DNA from: an uncultured Lachnospiraceae bacterium
Lineage (GTDB): Bacteria > Bacillota > Clostridia > Lachnospirales > Lachnospiraceae
Length of the DNA stretch: 37,203 bases
Direction: 5' to 3'
Assembly (NCBI GenBank): GCA_910578825.1
Contig: CAJTSB010000006.1
Coordinates: 2,454-39,656 of the forward strand
This document shows, piece after piece, positions 15,600 to 24,475 of the stretch. The notes under the pieces were generated by a model. That model worked only from the letters and a program-made list of their open reading frames with translations, ran no database searches and was not told the DNA's origin. Position 1 is the first letter of the stretch. Every line of letters starts with the position of its first letter. A program made the translations under genes and the position numbers.

Positions 15600-16298
15600 C
15601 TATTCAAATTTCGCTCTTATATCTTCCGGCAAATATTTCACCAACTCTTCCACTAACTCATAGACTCTCGTACCGGGAGCAATCATCGCACTTGCCTTTC
15701 CCTCGTTTTCTTTGATAATCCTTTTCGCATATCTAATCGCTAATTTGGGATTTCCATGTTTCAAAAGAATGTCAAAAATATCTGGCAGGTTTTTCTCATA
15801 CTTTCCAATTCCCAGCTCTTTAAATTTCCTGTTTAAAAACTTTATGTACTCTGTCCGGTAGTTATTCGACACATAGTTTACAAAATGCAGTATGAACCAT
15901 ATCTCTATACATTCATTGCTCCATGCGGCATGATACTGAATATTAGGGTTTTGATCATTGAGATTCTTTGCCCTCTCCTCAACGGCATTAAAATCGCTTT
16001 TCGGAAAACTGTCTTTATCATATACACACCAGATTTGTCCTTTTTGCAAACTGTTTCTATGAACATATTCCTCTGCACCCTTAATCACCCGCATCGTCTC
16101 TGCTGCACAAGGCTCTATTTCAACCAGTACCGTGTCTTTATATATGGGGTCTGATTCAATGAAACTTTTAAATCCCTCAAAGTAATTCGGTTCCGTCTGC
16201 TCTCCTTCACAAAATATATAATATCGGTGCTCTTTTTTCTCCAGATTATCCTGTTTCCTCTTCTTCCTCCACTTTGTTGTTCCTACTTTCTTAGGCAT
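15600..16298 (-). CDS. RloB-family protein, likely TOPRIM-type effector
   Basis: This 232-residue protein resembles the RloB family. A basic N-terminal tail (KKVGTTKWRKKRKQ) is followed by YYIFCEGEQTEPNYF (about 26-40), DKD at 94-96 in WCVYDKDSF, and SNECIEIWFILHF (127-139), the family's hallmark. The Glu and DxD residues are placed as in TOPRIM nuclease folds. RloB genes pair with RloA ATPases and with AbiL-type abortive infection, where the small protein is the presumed effector. I chose the ATG at 16298, six bases after GGGGTG, over a GTG at 16307; it overlaps the end of the ATPase gene by eight bases, so the two are translationally coupled. The activity is inferred. Confidence 0.82.
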   Translation of the reverse strand: MPKKVGTTKWRKKRKQDNLEKKEHRYYIFCEGEQTEPNYFEGFKSFIESDPIYKDTVLVEIEPCAAETMRVIKGAEEYVHRNSLQKGQIWCVYDKDSFPKSDFNAVEERAKNLNDQNPNIQYHAAWSNECIEIWFILHFVNYVSNNYRTEYIKFLNRKFKELGIGKYEKNLPDIFDILLKHGNPKLAIRYAKRIIKENEGKASAMIAPGTRVYELVEELVKYLPEDIRAKFE

Positions 16299-17532
16299 CA
16301 ACGTCACCCCAATCTATAATTTTCTTCAGATATGGATCCGCGCCATATTTGCCTTCAAGATACTGCTTATCAAACTTTGCATCCTTCCTTACAGACTCAC
16401 CATTTTTATTTTTAAATTCTACTAATGAGTATAGTTTGGAATTCTGCTGATTTCCTTTTGCCACAAACCATATTTCGTCTCTCCGGAACACATTGCTGTT
16501 CATGGTAGACAAATCATGGGACGTGAAGATTAATTGCGCGCCTTTTTTATTAGAAAGTGGATTCGTATATAATCCTATCATATATTTCAACAACAACGGA
16601 TGGACCTTCGCATCCAATTCATCTATGACAAGCGTTCTTCCGAACACTAAACTATCGGCAATCACCGGTAATACGCCAAAAATTTTCTGAGTTCCGCTCG
16701 ATTCTTCAAAAAGTGAAAGTTCCTCCACATACCCATCTACATTATGGCTCATATATACCTCGATATCGCCATCATCTTCTTCCACTCTGAAATCATCAAT
16801 ATCAAGATCCATTTCCTTTATCATATTTAACATTAGTTGTTTCAACTCATCAGACTTTGCGATGACCGTACTCATTTCCTGCATGGGATTCCCATAATTG
16901 AGAAAATAAATCCCACGTTCAAACCAGGAGAGCACATCCGATACAATTTTATTTTTTTCATAAGTAATACCAAGATACGATAAAAATGGCAATGTTTCTG
17001 CCATTTCATCACTTATTTTAAACCCGGAAAAAACGCCTTTTAAACTTATTGCATTGCCGGTTCTTTCAAATAATGACGACTGTCTGCCTGTCTCAAACTT
17101 TACTCTATCCAAACTTTCATAGATAATTTTTTCTTCTTTTACATGCAGAATATATCTATATTCCGCAATCGCTGTCCGAAAAAACACCTCAAATTCTGTT
17201 GGTTCATCTTTGGTTATTTCCGAAAACAAAAACGGCTTTATTGGCAGTTTCCTGCCTTTGTAACCGCAACCCTCATTCGGGCATACGGCACATATAGGAC
17301 GAAGCACCTTGGACTCCAATACATGCAATGCCTCTAACACATTCGACTTACCGCCTCCATTTGGTCCATAGATTACGGTGACTGGCAAAAAAGACTCCGA
17401 AACCTTACTGTTTCCTTTTTCTGTAATCTTGATTATTCTATCTTCATGTTCCGAAATGGCGGCTGCCTGCATATCTAACGTAACCTCATCCCGAATGCTC
17501 TTATAATTTTTAACTGTAAATTGGCTTAACAT
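16291..17532 (-). CDS. RloA/AbiLi-like AAA ATPase
   Basis: This 413-residue ATPase of the SMC/ABC-like AAA_15 type begins with the typical MLSQFTVKNYKSIRDEVTLDM. It has Walker A GPNGGGKS (56-63), a signature loop ESSGTQKIF (277-285), Walker B LVIDELD (301-307) with His311, and a switch SHD (338-340). Three cysteines at 81, 84 and 89 (CAVCPNEGC), followed by GYKG, look like part of a metal-binding knuckle, which I do not recall in ordinary family members. Such ATPases act as sensors or regulators of a partner nuclease in defence pairs (RloAB, AbiL, PARIS). GGAGG precedes the start; promoter and terminator are its own, and base composition is AT-richer than that of its neighbours. Confidence 0.85.
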   Translation of the reverse strand: MLSQFTVKNYKSIRDEVTLDMQAAAISEHEDRIIKITEKGNSKVSESFLPVTVIYGPNGGGKSNVLEALHVLESKVLRPICAVCPNEGCGYKGRKLPIKPFLFSEITKDEPTEFEVFFRTAIAEYRYILHVKEEKIIYESLDRVKFETGRQSSLFERTGNAISLKGVFSGFKISDEMAETLPFLSYLGITYEKNKIVSDVLSWFERGIYFLNYGNPMQEMSTVIAKSDELKQLMLNMIKEMDLDIDDFRVEEDDGDIEVYMSHNVDGYVEELSLFEESSGTQKIFGVLPVIADSLVFGRTLVIDELDAKVHPLLLKYMIGLYTNPLSNKKGAQLIFTSHDLSTMNSNVFRRDEIWFVAKGNQQNSKLYSLVEFKNKNGESVRKDAKFDKQYLEGKYGADPYLKKIIDWGDVDA

Positions 17533-17555
17533 CTCATTTCCTCCGTATTTATATT

Positions 17556-17583
17556 ATTATACACGTGTTTTTTTATTTGTAAA
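17556..17583 (-). promoter_or_regulatory. Promoter of the rloAB-like cassette
   Basis: On the minus strand TTTACA (17578-17583) and TATAAT (17556-17561) are 16 bases apart, 23 bases upstream of the ATPase start. Confidence 0.65.
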
Positions 17584-17588
17584 CATAT

Positions 17589-17609
17589 ATATGAGATTTT
17601 TTCTCATAT
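17589..17609. promoter_or_regulatory. Inverted repeat next to the cassette's -35 box
   Basis: ATATGAG and CTCATAT flank a seven-base spacer just upstream of the -35 hexamer. It may be an operator; on the minus strand the spacer is an A-run, so it is not a terminator. Confidence 0.4.
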
Positions 17610-17634
17610 CTTCCCCACTATTATTCATCTTATA

Positions 17635-17669
17635 CAAATAAAAACCTTGCATGACATTACTCATACAAG
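17635..17669 (-). terminator. Intrinsic terminator after the module 1 permease
   Basis: On the minus strand CTTGTATGA and TCATGCAAG form a 9-bp stem (one G-U pair) with a six-base loop, followed by GTTTTTATTTG. It lies 53 bases after the permease stop. Confidence 0.7.
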
Positions 17670-17721
17670 ATTTCTATTTGTTCTACTTCACGAAAACTAT
17701 AAATATCACTGTATTCTTAAA

Positions 17722-20061
17722 TTAAATCTGCACCAGTTCCCGAATCTCCACCTGTTTAATCTTCCTCGACGCCAACCAGGCAAAGATGAAAAAGCCCAGG
17801 CAGATTACCGCTATTGGCACAGCAAATGTAAACATGTTAAAGATCGTCTCGAAACTGGTGATACCAATTCCCCACAAAAGCATCTCCAGAATCCTGGCAG
17901 AAAAAGCGTAGCTGCACAAGCCTCCGATGATGGATCCAAACATGGCCGCCGTAAGGAATCTGACGGCAAATTGCAGCCTCAGCTTTGTGGCTGTAAATCC
18001 AATCGCCTTATAAATCCCAATATCGGTGCGTTCCTGTATAAAAGCCCTGGCACACACCATATGCACCACAATCAGCGAAAATAACAGTGAAAACGCATAG
18101 ATGATGATCTGCATGGAAAGTATTACCACCTCATAAGCCTCCTCCATCATCGCCTGATTCTCCCTCGCCTCAATCAAGTCCGAAAATTTCTGATTTAAAG
18201 CCTCGACAATTTCTCCGGCTTTCTCATCGCTTTCCAGAGAGTAACATCCCCACAGCCACTGACTGTATCCGATTCTTTCTGCCCCATCATAAGAAATCAA
18301 AAAACACCTTCCCGCATCATTCACTAGCTGTACGGTGCCGGTAATCAGATACTTTTCTTTCTCTCCATTCCATCCTACCGTAACCTCATCGCCAATTTTA
18401 AGACCAAATTCATCCAAAAGAACGGCAGTCAATGCGACCTCATTATCATAAACAGGCGCACGTCCCTTAAGAACTGGCAAAACTTCCGGATCCTGAAAAG
18501 GCTCGCCCATGATTTCCTCTCCTTCAAAGGAAAAATAACTATTAACATAATAATATTTTTTATCTATTTTCGTAAAATTTTCAATTTCTTTTTCAATTTG
18601 TGAAAATTGCTGTTTTGTAAGCTGTTTCTTTGGCGAGACATCAACTTCTGTCACCACCATGCCCATCGACTCGCTTGCCGACTTGGAATTGAATGTGTTA
18701 GACAGCACATTGATCGTCATCATAAAAAATACCAGAATCGCGACAATGGCGAAGATGCCGATATATCTGCGTTTTGCCGATGTAAACTGACGAAACGCAA
18801 GGCTAACAGACAACAGTCTTTTGCTAATCGGGGCCTTCAGCCTGCTGTCAAAATAAATTTCTTTTTTAACACCCGATATGGCGCGTACCGGAGAAATCTT
18901 ATTAATTTTTACGGTCACAATTAAAATCGAGACAGCAGACAATGCAAACAAAAACAGTAGCAGCAACGCAATCTGTCCAAATGGCACAGACAGCACCGCA
19001 GGCACGGCGGTAATCATGGCAAACATATTGGAAGACGCGCCAATCAGCGGAATACTGATGATGATTCCCAATACCGCGCCCAACAGTTCTGCCGACAGGT
19101 ATTGCGCAAGGAATAACAGCCGAATCTTATGTTTGCCAAATCCCTGGGCTTTCAGCACGCCAAACGTAACATAATTGCTCTCAATTTCCATGGAAATACT
19201 ATGCACCGTCACAATAACGACTATTACCAATAACAGCATAATAAATACCATCAGGCAGGAAGATATCACCTGTGGAAAAAGCGTGGTGTAATAAATCGAC
19301 ATATCTCTCGTAATCGAGCCATGACCCAAATCTACAATGCCTGTGTCTTTATTGAGCTCTCTTCGAAACTGTGCTGCCGTAAGAATACAATCCGAAGCCT
19401 TGCGTACTTCCAGGGATTTTCCAATGGAATGCGTGTCCTTTGTCTCTTTGGCAGCAATCGCATCCTCTATCTCACGATAATCGTCCTCGCCAATACAAAA
19501 CCTTTTCCAGCCAATCACTGAAGCGCCGAACGAAGGGTCCAGCAAAACTCCCCTGACGGTAAAGTCAAAATCTCCGGCAATCGTCTCCATAGTAACCTTC
19601 TGCCCTACTTCCCCGTCGACATTCGAAAGCAATCCCTGCGGAACATAGATTTCCCCTTTTTTCAGTTCCAGGACATCTCCCCGCAAGCCGCTGATATCAT
19701 CTTTCAAAAGCTTTGTGTCCTTATCCATTTTTACCATCATACTAGCATTGGTGTACTCATTTCCATTCATGATGATCTTAGTTACAATGAGATAATCTCC
19801 GACATTTACAGACTCTACCCTCTCATCATTTCTCACCTCATCAATCATCTCATCGGTAAGTTTCCCCGCATTATCATACTGTACCCAGAAATCTGCTGTA
19901 TCCATGATTTCATGGGATTGATAAACCCCCTCAAACGCGCTTTCCTTAATGCCCAAAATGGTCGTGAGAGACATGGCAATAATCAGGGTCAAAAGAGCCA
20001 CGCTGGCAAACGAACCTTTTTTATGACGGATATTTGCTTTCAGTAACGTTAAAATCTCCAT
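17722..20061 (-). CDS. FtsX-type ABC transporter permease, module 1
   Basis: The 779-residue membrane protein has the doubled MacB/FtsX plan: one segment, an outside domain of about 220 residues and three segments, then the same again with an outside domain of about 170 residues, for eight membrane segments in all. Each unit ends in the FtsX-type cytoplasmic pattern (FGVLKAQGFGKHKIRLLF and IGIYKAIGFTATKLRLQF). Such permeases act mechanically on outside substrates such as peptides or lipids rather than as classic channels. I chose the ATG at 20061, eight bases after the ATPase stop, with GGTAGGTGG just before it; it is the last gene of the RR-HK-ABC-permease operon. Confidence 0.88.
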   Translation of the reverse strand: MEILTLLKANIRHKKGSFASVALLTLIIAMSLTTILGIKESAFEGVYQSHEIMDTADFWVQYDNAGKLTDEMIDEVRNDERVESVNVGDYLIVTKIIMNGNEYTNASMMVKMDKDTKLLKDDISGLRGDVLELKKGEIYVPQGLLSNVDGEVGQKVTMETIAGDFDFTVRGVLLDPSFGASVIGWKRFCIGEDDYREIEDAIAAKETKDTHSIGKSLEVRKASDCILTAAQFRRELNKDTGIVDLGHGSITRDMSIYYTTLFPQVISSCLMVFIMLLLVIVVIVTVHSISMEIESNYVTFGVLKAQGFGKHKIRLLFLAQYLSAELLGAVLGIIISIPLIGASSNMFAMITAVPAVLSVPFGQIALLLLFLFALSAVSILIVTVKINKISPVRAISGVKKEIYFDSRLKAPISKRLLSVSLAFRQFTSAKRRYIGIFAIVAILVFFMMTINVLSNTFNSKSASESMGMVVTEVDVSPKKQLTKQQFSQIEKEIENFTKIDKKYYYVNSYFSFEGEEIMGEPFQDPEVLPVLKGRAPVYDNEVALTAVLLDEFGLKIGDEVTVGWNGEKEKYLITGTVQLVNDAGRCFLISYDGAERIGYSQWLWGCYSLESDEKAGEIVEALNQKFSDLIEARENQAMMEEAYEVVILSMQIIIYAFSLLFSLIVVHMVCARAFIQERTDIGIYKAIGFTATKLRLQFAVRFLTAAMFGSIIGGLCSYAFSARILEMLLWGIGITSFETIFNMFTFAVPIAVICLGFFIFAWLASRKIKQVEIRELVQI

Positions 20062-20069
20062 ATCGCCAC

Positions 20070-20831
20070 CTACCATTCCAACGAGGTAAGCCATGCGTTT
20101 ACCTGCGTCTCTCTTGCCTTTTCCTCTCCTGCCTGATATGCAGGGAGCGTCAGTTCCCCGATAATTTTTCCATCCTCAAGGTAGAGAATCCTGTTACCTC
20201 TGAGCGCCGCCTTCAAATCATGCGTAACCATCAGCACACTCTGCCCTTCCCGGTTGAGCTCTGTCAACAAATCAAGCACGTCTATGGTATTTTTTCGATT
20301 GAGAGCTCCCGTCGGCTCATCTGCAAATAGCATCCTGGGAGCGTTTATGACCGCCCTTGCCACGGCACAGCGCTGCTGCTCCCCTCCTGATACCTGGGAC
20401 GGCAGATGCGTGCTGATATGCGAAACAGACATCTTTTCCATCAGTTCCTGCGCACGGCTCTTCACCTCACCTACCGATTTACTCTTATTCAAATACCCGG
20501 ACACGGCAATATTTTCAAACAGTGAAAGATTGCTTACCAGATGCATCTGCTGAAAAATAAAGCCGAAATCCGTATGGCGCAGTTTTGCCAGATCCCTCTC
20601 CTTCATCTTCACAATATCCCTGCCATCATAAATAATTTCCCCGGCAGTCGCCCTGTCCATCCCGCTCAACGCATACAGCAGCGTAGATTTACCGGAACCG
20701 CTGGCGCCCATAATCACGGTAAACTCACCCTCATACAACGCAAGCTCCACATGGGAGAGCACATGCACCTGGCCGCCATTGTGCGCAAAACTTTTACACA
20801 AATCCTTTGCAGATAAAATAGTCTGTTTCAT
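20070..20831 (-). CDS. ABC transporter ATP-binding protein, module 1
   Basis: The 253-residue ATPase is of the MacB/LolD/BceA class and powers the adjacent FtsX-type permease. Walker A is GASGSGKST (42-50), the Q-loop follows in FIFQQMHLV, the signature is SGGEQQ (148-153), Walker B is MLFADEP (167-173), and the switch His is 204 (VTHD). GAGGAAG precedes the ATG. The 61-base gap after the kinase holds two copies of GGGATAAG on the minus strand (20892-20899 and 20866-20873), whose role is unclear. The substrate is unknown; module context suggests antimicrobial peptide or envelope stress. Confidence 0.92.
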   Translation of the reverse strand: MKQTILSAKDLCKSFAHNGGQVHVLSHVELALYEGEFTVIMGASGSGKSTLLYALSGMDRATAGEIIYDGRDIVKMKERDLAKLRHTDFGFIFQQMHLVSNLSLFENIAVSGYLNKSKSVGEVKSRAQELMEKMSVSHISTHLPSQVSGGEQQRCAVARAVINAPRMLFADEPTGALNRKNTIDVLDLLTELNREGQSVLMVTHDLKAALRGNRILYLEDGKIIGELTLPAYQAGEEKARETQVNAWLTSLEW

Positions 20832-20892
20832 TTCTCTTCCTCTCTTTTCCTTTTTGTAACCCTATCTTATCCCAAAAGATATTAAGAAGTCC

Positions 20893-22032
20893 TTATCCCT
20901 CATATTCCGGCAACAGCACCACCGCCTCCAGCCCACCGCGGTGATTGGTAAGCGTCACTTCCCCATCCATTTTTTCCGTAAGATATTTTACAATATAAAG
21001 TCCAAGACCTGAACCCGGTTCCTTTCCACAGTTACTTCCCCTGTAAAATTTATCAAAAATAAACGGCATATTTTCGTCCGGAATTCCACCGCCGTAATCG
21101 CGCACATGCAACGCTACGCTGCCCTCATCTTTTGTCAGAAATACATCGATCTTGCTCTTGGCATATTTTCCTGCATTATTGATAAGGTTCTCCACAATTT
21201 GGGTCAACCGGTTTTTATCCGCCATCACACAGGCGGTAAATTCCGGCTTTCGGAAATGCACGTCACCCTGTGAGGATGAAATTTCTTCTATAATACTCTT
21301 CACAAAGGAACAGATTTCCAATTTTTCCGACGCTATTTTCAGTCTATCCAAATCCGCGATGGAATGCAGGAGCAGATCATCGGTAAGCCGCGATACTTCC
21401 TCACATTTTCTGGTAATGACATGCAACATCCGTTCCCGTTTCTCATAGGAAGTATCCATGGACGCACCAAGCGCCTCAGCATATGCCCGAATGGAGGCAA
21501 TTGGCGTCTTGATATCGTGGGAAAGCGTGGCAATCACCGTCTTATTGTTGTCTACCGCCTCTTTCTCACAAATCCTCGCCTTGGTAATTTCCTTACGCAT
21601 GCTGTCAAATGCCCAGGTAAAATCCCCGAAATAATTGGAACGCTGATATTTAAGCGGCACTTCAAAATCCCCCGCAGAAATTCTAACTGCAAAATCTTTC
21701 ATCTTCTCAAACGGTCGTAAAATTGCAAAATAAATGTATCCGAACGCTATCAGGAAAAACAGTACGCTCAAAGAACATAAGGCCGGAAGATAGGATAAGC
21801 CGCTTTTATGCTCTTCCACAAGACGTATCTTCTCCTGTAAAGCGGCAATCTTTTCATCTGCTTTCATATAATCCCCATGAGCATTCAACTGTCTGATTTC
21901 GTTCAGCGCAACTATATATTCCGATGTACTTTCGCCCGCATCCGCCCTCTTTGTTGAAACATAAAACCAGCCTGAGAGCAGTACCATTACAAGAGAAAAG
22001 AAAATCGTCACGCCCAGAATTTTGTTTTTCAT
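20893..22032 (-). CDS. Sensor histidine kinase, module 1
   Basis: The 379-residue kinase has a membrane segment at about 5-25, an outside stretch of about 55 residues (charged, helical), a second segment at about 81-105, a HAMP linker, and a HisKA domain with the phosphorylated His172 (SHDIKTPIAS). The ATP-binding domain shows ENLINNAGKYA, DYGGGIPDENM and GSGLGLYIVK. The ATG overlaps the regulator's stop codon by four bases (ATGA), so the two genes are translationally coupled. The outside domain is too short for a known sensor fold, so the signal may be passed by the transporter, as in Bce-like systems. Confidence 0.92.
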   Translation of the reverse strand: MKNKILGVTIFFSLVMVLLSGWFYVSTKRADAGESTSEYIVALNEIRQLNAHGDYMKADEKIAALQEKIRLVEEHKSGLSYLPALCSLSVLFFLIAFGYIYFAILRPFEKMKDFAVRISAGDFEVPLKYQRSNYFGDFTWAFDSMRKEITKARICEKEAVDNNKTVIATLSHDIKTPIASIRAYAEALGASMDTSYEKRERMLHVITRKCEEVSRLTDDLLLHSIADLDRLKIASEKLEICSFVKSIIEEISSSQGDVHFRKPEFTACVMADKNRLTQIVENLINNAGKYAKSKIDVFLTKDEGSVALHVRDYGGGIPDENMPFIFDKFYRGSNCGKEPGSGLGLYIVKYLTEKMDGEVTLTNHRGGLEAVVLLPEYEG

Positions 22033-22715
22033 TCACAAACCTCCAGCATATATCCTACCTTATAGACTGTTTTAATGTACGTCGGTTTCGCGGGATTGTC
22101 CTCCAATTTCTCCCGCAGCCAGCGAATATGGACAGTGAGGGTGGAGGGCTCCACAAATGAAAAAGCACCCCATACCTCGCTCAAAATCTGCTCCTTGGAA
22201 ATCGCCATATTTTTGTGTTCACACAGACAGGACAATAAATCAAATTCACGCAGCGACAAGCCGATGGGCTCTCCTCTTTTCGTTACCGTCCTTGCCGTGA
22301 TATTTACAGAGATATCTCCGAAACTTACCGTCTTTTCCTCTCCTGCAAACCCATATACACGGCGGATAAGGGCATTTACCCTCGACAACAGCTCCTTCAT
22401 GGAGTATGGCTTGGGCAGATAATCATCGCCTCCGATATCAAATCCCGTAATGCGGTCTGTCTCACTGGTTCTTGCGCTCGCAAAAATGATCGGGATATTG
22501 GACACCTTCCGAAGTTCCCGACAAAGCTCAAATCCCGTAGTCTCCGGCAAATTGATATCCAGAAGAATTAAGTGCCAGGTATTTTCTGCAAGCATATCAA
22601 ACGCTTTTTCTCCGCTTTCTGCACAGCCTACGCTATAACCATAATTTTCAAGCATCTCACAGATGATAAAAGATAAATCTTCATCATCGTCCACAATTAA
22701 AATCCTTTTTCCCAT
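22029..22715 (-). CDS. OmpR-family response regulator, module 1
   Basis: The 228-residue protein has a receiver domain (acidic Asp9-Asp11 pocket, phosphorylated Asp53 in LLDINLPE, Ser80, Lys102) and a C-terminal winged helix of the OmpR/PhoB type ending in YIKTVYKVGYMLE. I chose the ATG at 22715, preceded by GGAGAAGGAGC, over an ATG at 22736. It leads the module 1 operon and is expected to regulate the downstream transporter genes. A possible promoter with TTGTCA at 22759-22764 and a poor -10 lies upstream. Confidence 0.92.
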   Translation of the reverse strand: MGKRILIVDDDEDLSFIICEMLENYGYSVGCAESGEKAFDMLAENTWHLILLDINLPETTGFELCRELRKVSNIPIIFASARTSETDRITGFDIGGDDYLPKPYSMKELLSRVNALIRRVYGFAGEEKTVSFGDISVNITARTVTKRGEPIGLSLREFDLLSCLCEHKNMAISKEQILSEVWGAFSFVEPSTLTVHIRWLREKLEDNPAKPTYIKTVYKVGYMLEVCE

Positions 22716-22782
22716 GCTCCTTCTCCAAACCTTCATCTGATACTTTCACGCTTTCGTGTGACAAGGTTTTTCCTATAAGATG

Positions 22783-22828
22783 AAAAAGAGGCTGACGCAA
22801 TAAGTCTTACTCTTAATGCGAAAGCCTC
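22783..22828 (-). terminator. Intrinsic terminator of gdhA
   Basis: On the minus strand a long, partly mismatched stem (GAGGCT...AGCCTC outer pair with CGCA...TGCG inside) is followed by TTTTTC. It separates gdhA from the module 1 operon. Confidence 0.75.
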
Positions 22829-22917
22829 CTTATCTCCTATATCATTCCGTGTTACGTCCGGACACACTTTTCAACGATAATACGCTGTGTGCATCCGTCT
22901 TTCCCATCATAAGAGAA

Positions 22918-24252
22918 TTAGCAAACACCCTGTGCAATCATAGCGTCTGCTACCTTCTCAAATCCGGCAATATTTGCACCTGCTACATAGTCGCCCTCTT
23001 TGCCGTAACGCTTTGCAGCGTCATCTAAATTGTGGAAGATATTTACCATGATGTCTTTGAGCTTACCGTCAACTTCCTCGAATGTCCAGCTCAAACGCTC
23101 GGAGTTCTGGCTCATTTCCAGTGCGGAAGTTGCAACGCCGCCTGCATTTGCAGCCTTACCTGGAGCAAACAGAACATTGTTCTTCTGTAAATACTCGGTT
23201 GCCTCTAAGGTGGTCGGCATATTCGCACCCTCTGCCACTGCAATACATCCGTTTGCTACCAACTGTTTGGCATCTTCAAGAAGGAGTTCATTCTGCGTCG
23301 CACAGGGAAGTGCAATGTCACACTTAATTGACCATACGCCGCGTCCCTCATGATACTCTGCACTCGGTCTTGCTGCCGCATATTCGGTAAGACGCGCACG
23401 TTTTACTTCTTTTACTTCTTTCAATAATGCAACGTCAATTCCTTCGGGATCGTATACCCATCCGGTAGAATCGCTGACGGTTACAACCTTTGCGCCAAGC
23501 TGCTGTGCTTTCTGTGTTGCATAGATTGCCACGTTACCAGAACCGGAGATACATACTACCTTGTCCTTCATCTCGTGGCCATTACATTTCATCATCTCCT
23601 CAGTCAAATATAACAGACCGTAGCCAGTCGCCTCTGTACGCGCCAGAGAACCGCCATAGGAAAGACCTTTTCCAGTCAGCACACCCTCATAAACGCTCTT
23701 GATTTTCTTATACTGTCCGAACATATAACCGATTTCTCTTGCACCGGTTCCGATGTCTCCCGCCGGAACATCCGTGTCTGCCCCAATGTACTTGCAGAGC
23801 TCTGTCATAAAGCTCTGGCAGAATGCCATAACCTCGCGGTCAGATTTGCCCTTGGGATCAAAATCAGAACCACCTTTACCACCGCCAATTGGAAGACCTG
23901 TCAGGGAATTTTTGAAAATCTGCTCAAATCCCAGGAATTTGATAATACCAAGGTTTACAGACGGATGTAATCTCAGACCACCCTTGTAAGGTCCAATACT
24001 GTTATTAAACTGTACACGGTAACCGGTATTGACCTGAACCTGTCCCTTGTCATCTACCCATGGCACACGGAATTTGAACTGCCTGTCCGGCTCAGTCAAA
24101 CGCTCCAGTAATGCCTCTTTACGATATTTCTCTTCATTAGCCTCAATCACCGGTCTCAAAGACTCTAATACTTCTTTTACTGCCTGATGAAATTCAGGCT
24201 CTGCCGGATTCTTTGCAATTACGCGCTCCAGCACCTCATCAACATAGCTCAT
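22918..24252 (-). CDS. gdhA: NADP-type glutamate dehydrogenase
   Basis: The 444-residue enzyme makes glutamate from 2-oxoglutarate and ammonia and is the hexameric, 50-kDa class. It has the substrate Lys-rich loop PIGGGKGGSDFDPKGKS, the catalytic stretch TDVPAGDIGTGAREIGYM and a Rossmann GSGNVA in the cofactor domain. Length and order fit the biosynthetic NADP enzymes common in Clostridia, but cofactor choice cannot be proven by eye. AAAGGAG precedes the ATG. It is monocistronic with its own promoter and terminator. Confidence 0.95.
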   Translation of the reverse strand: MSYVDEVLERVIAKNPAEPEFHQAVKEVLESLRPVIEANEEKYRKEALLERLTEPDRQFKFRVPWVDDKGQVQVNTGYRVQFNNSIGPYKGGLRLHPSVNLGIIKFLGFEQIFKNSLTGLPIGGGKGGSDFDPKGKSDREVMAFCQSFMTELCKYIGADTDVPAGDIGTGAREIGYMFGQYKKIKSVYEGVLTGKGLSYGGSLARTEATGYGLLYLTEEMMKCNGHEMKDKVVCISGSGNVAIYATQKAQQLGAKVVTVSDSTGWVYDPEGIDVALLKEVKEVKRARLTEYAAARPSAEYHEGRGVWSIKCDIALPCATQNELLLEDAKQLVANGCIAVAEGANMPTTLEATEYLQKNNVLFAPGKAANAGGVATSALEMSQNSERLSWTFEEVDGKLKDIMVNIFHNLDDAAKRYGKEGDYVAGANIAGFEKVADAMIAQGVC

Positions 24253-24294
24253 CTTTCATTCTCCTTTACATTCATACTTTCGTTCTCAAGGTAC

Positions 24295-24323
24295 ATTTTA
24301 ATATGATTTTTCCAATTTTGCAA
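24295..24323 (-). promoter_or_regulatory. Promoter for gdhA
   Basis: On the minus strand TTGCAA (24318-24323) and TAAAAT (24295-24300) are 17 bases apart, about 45 bases upstream of the gdhA start. Confidence 0.55.
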
Positions 24324-24396
24324 GAATTTTCTTTGTTTCTCTATTACTTTATTATGGCAAAGCAGTAAATTGCGCTAAAAATGGGAAAACATACGA

Positions 24397-24426
24397 TTGA
24401 CAGGCTGATATCCAAACCGCTACAAT
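24397..24426 (+). promoter_or_regulatory. Promoter for thiT
   Basis: TTGACA (24397-24402) and TACAAT (24421-24426) are 18 bases apart. Only about 40 bases follow before the start codon, too little for a TPP riboswitch. Confidence 0.7.
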
Positions 24427-24475
24427 AAAGACTGCATGATGAAATATAAACATTTTTACAGGGAGGATTCTACTC

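Noticed and set aside
24253..24475. Search for a TPP riboswitch before thiT
   Set aside because: None of the conserved TPP-aptamer sequences is present and the leader after the promoter is about 40 bases.
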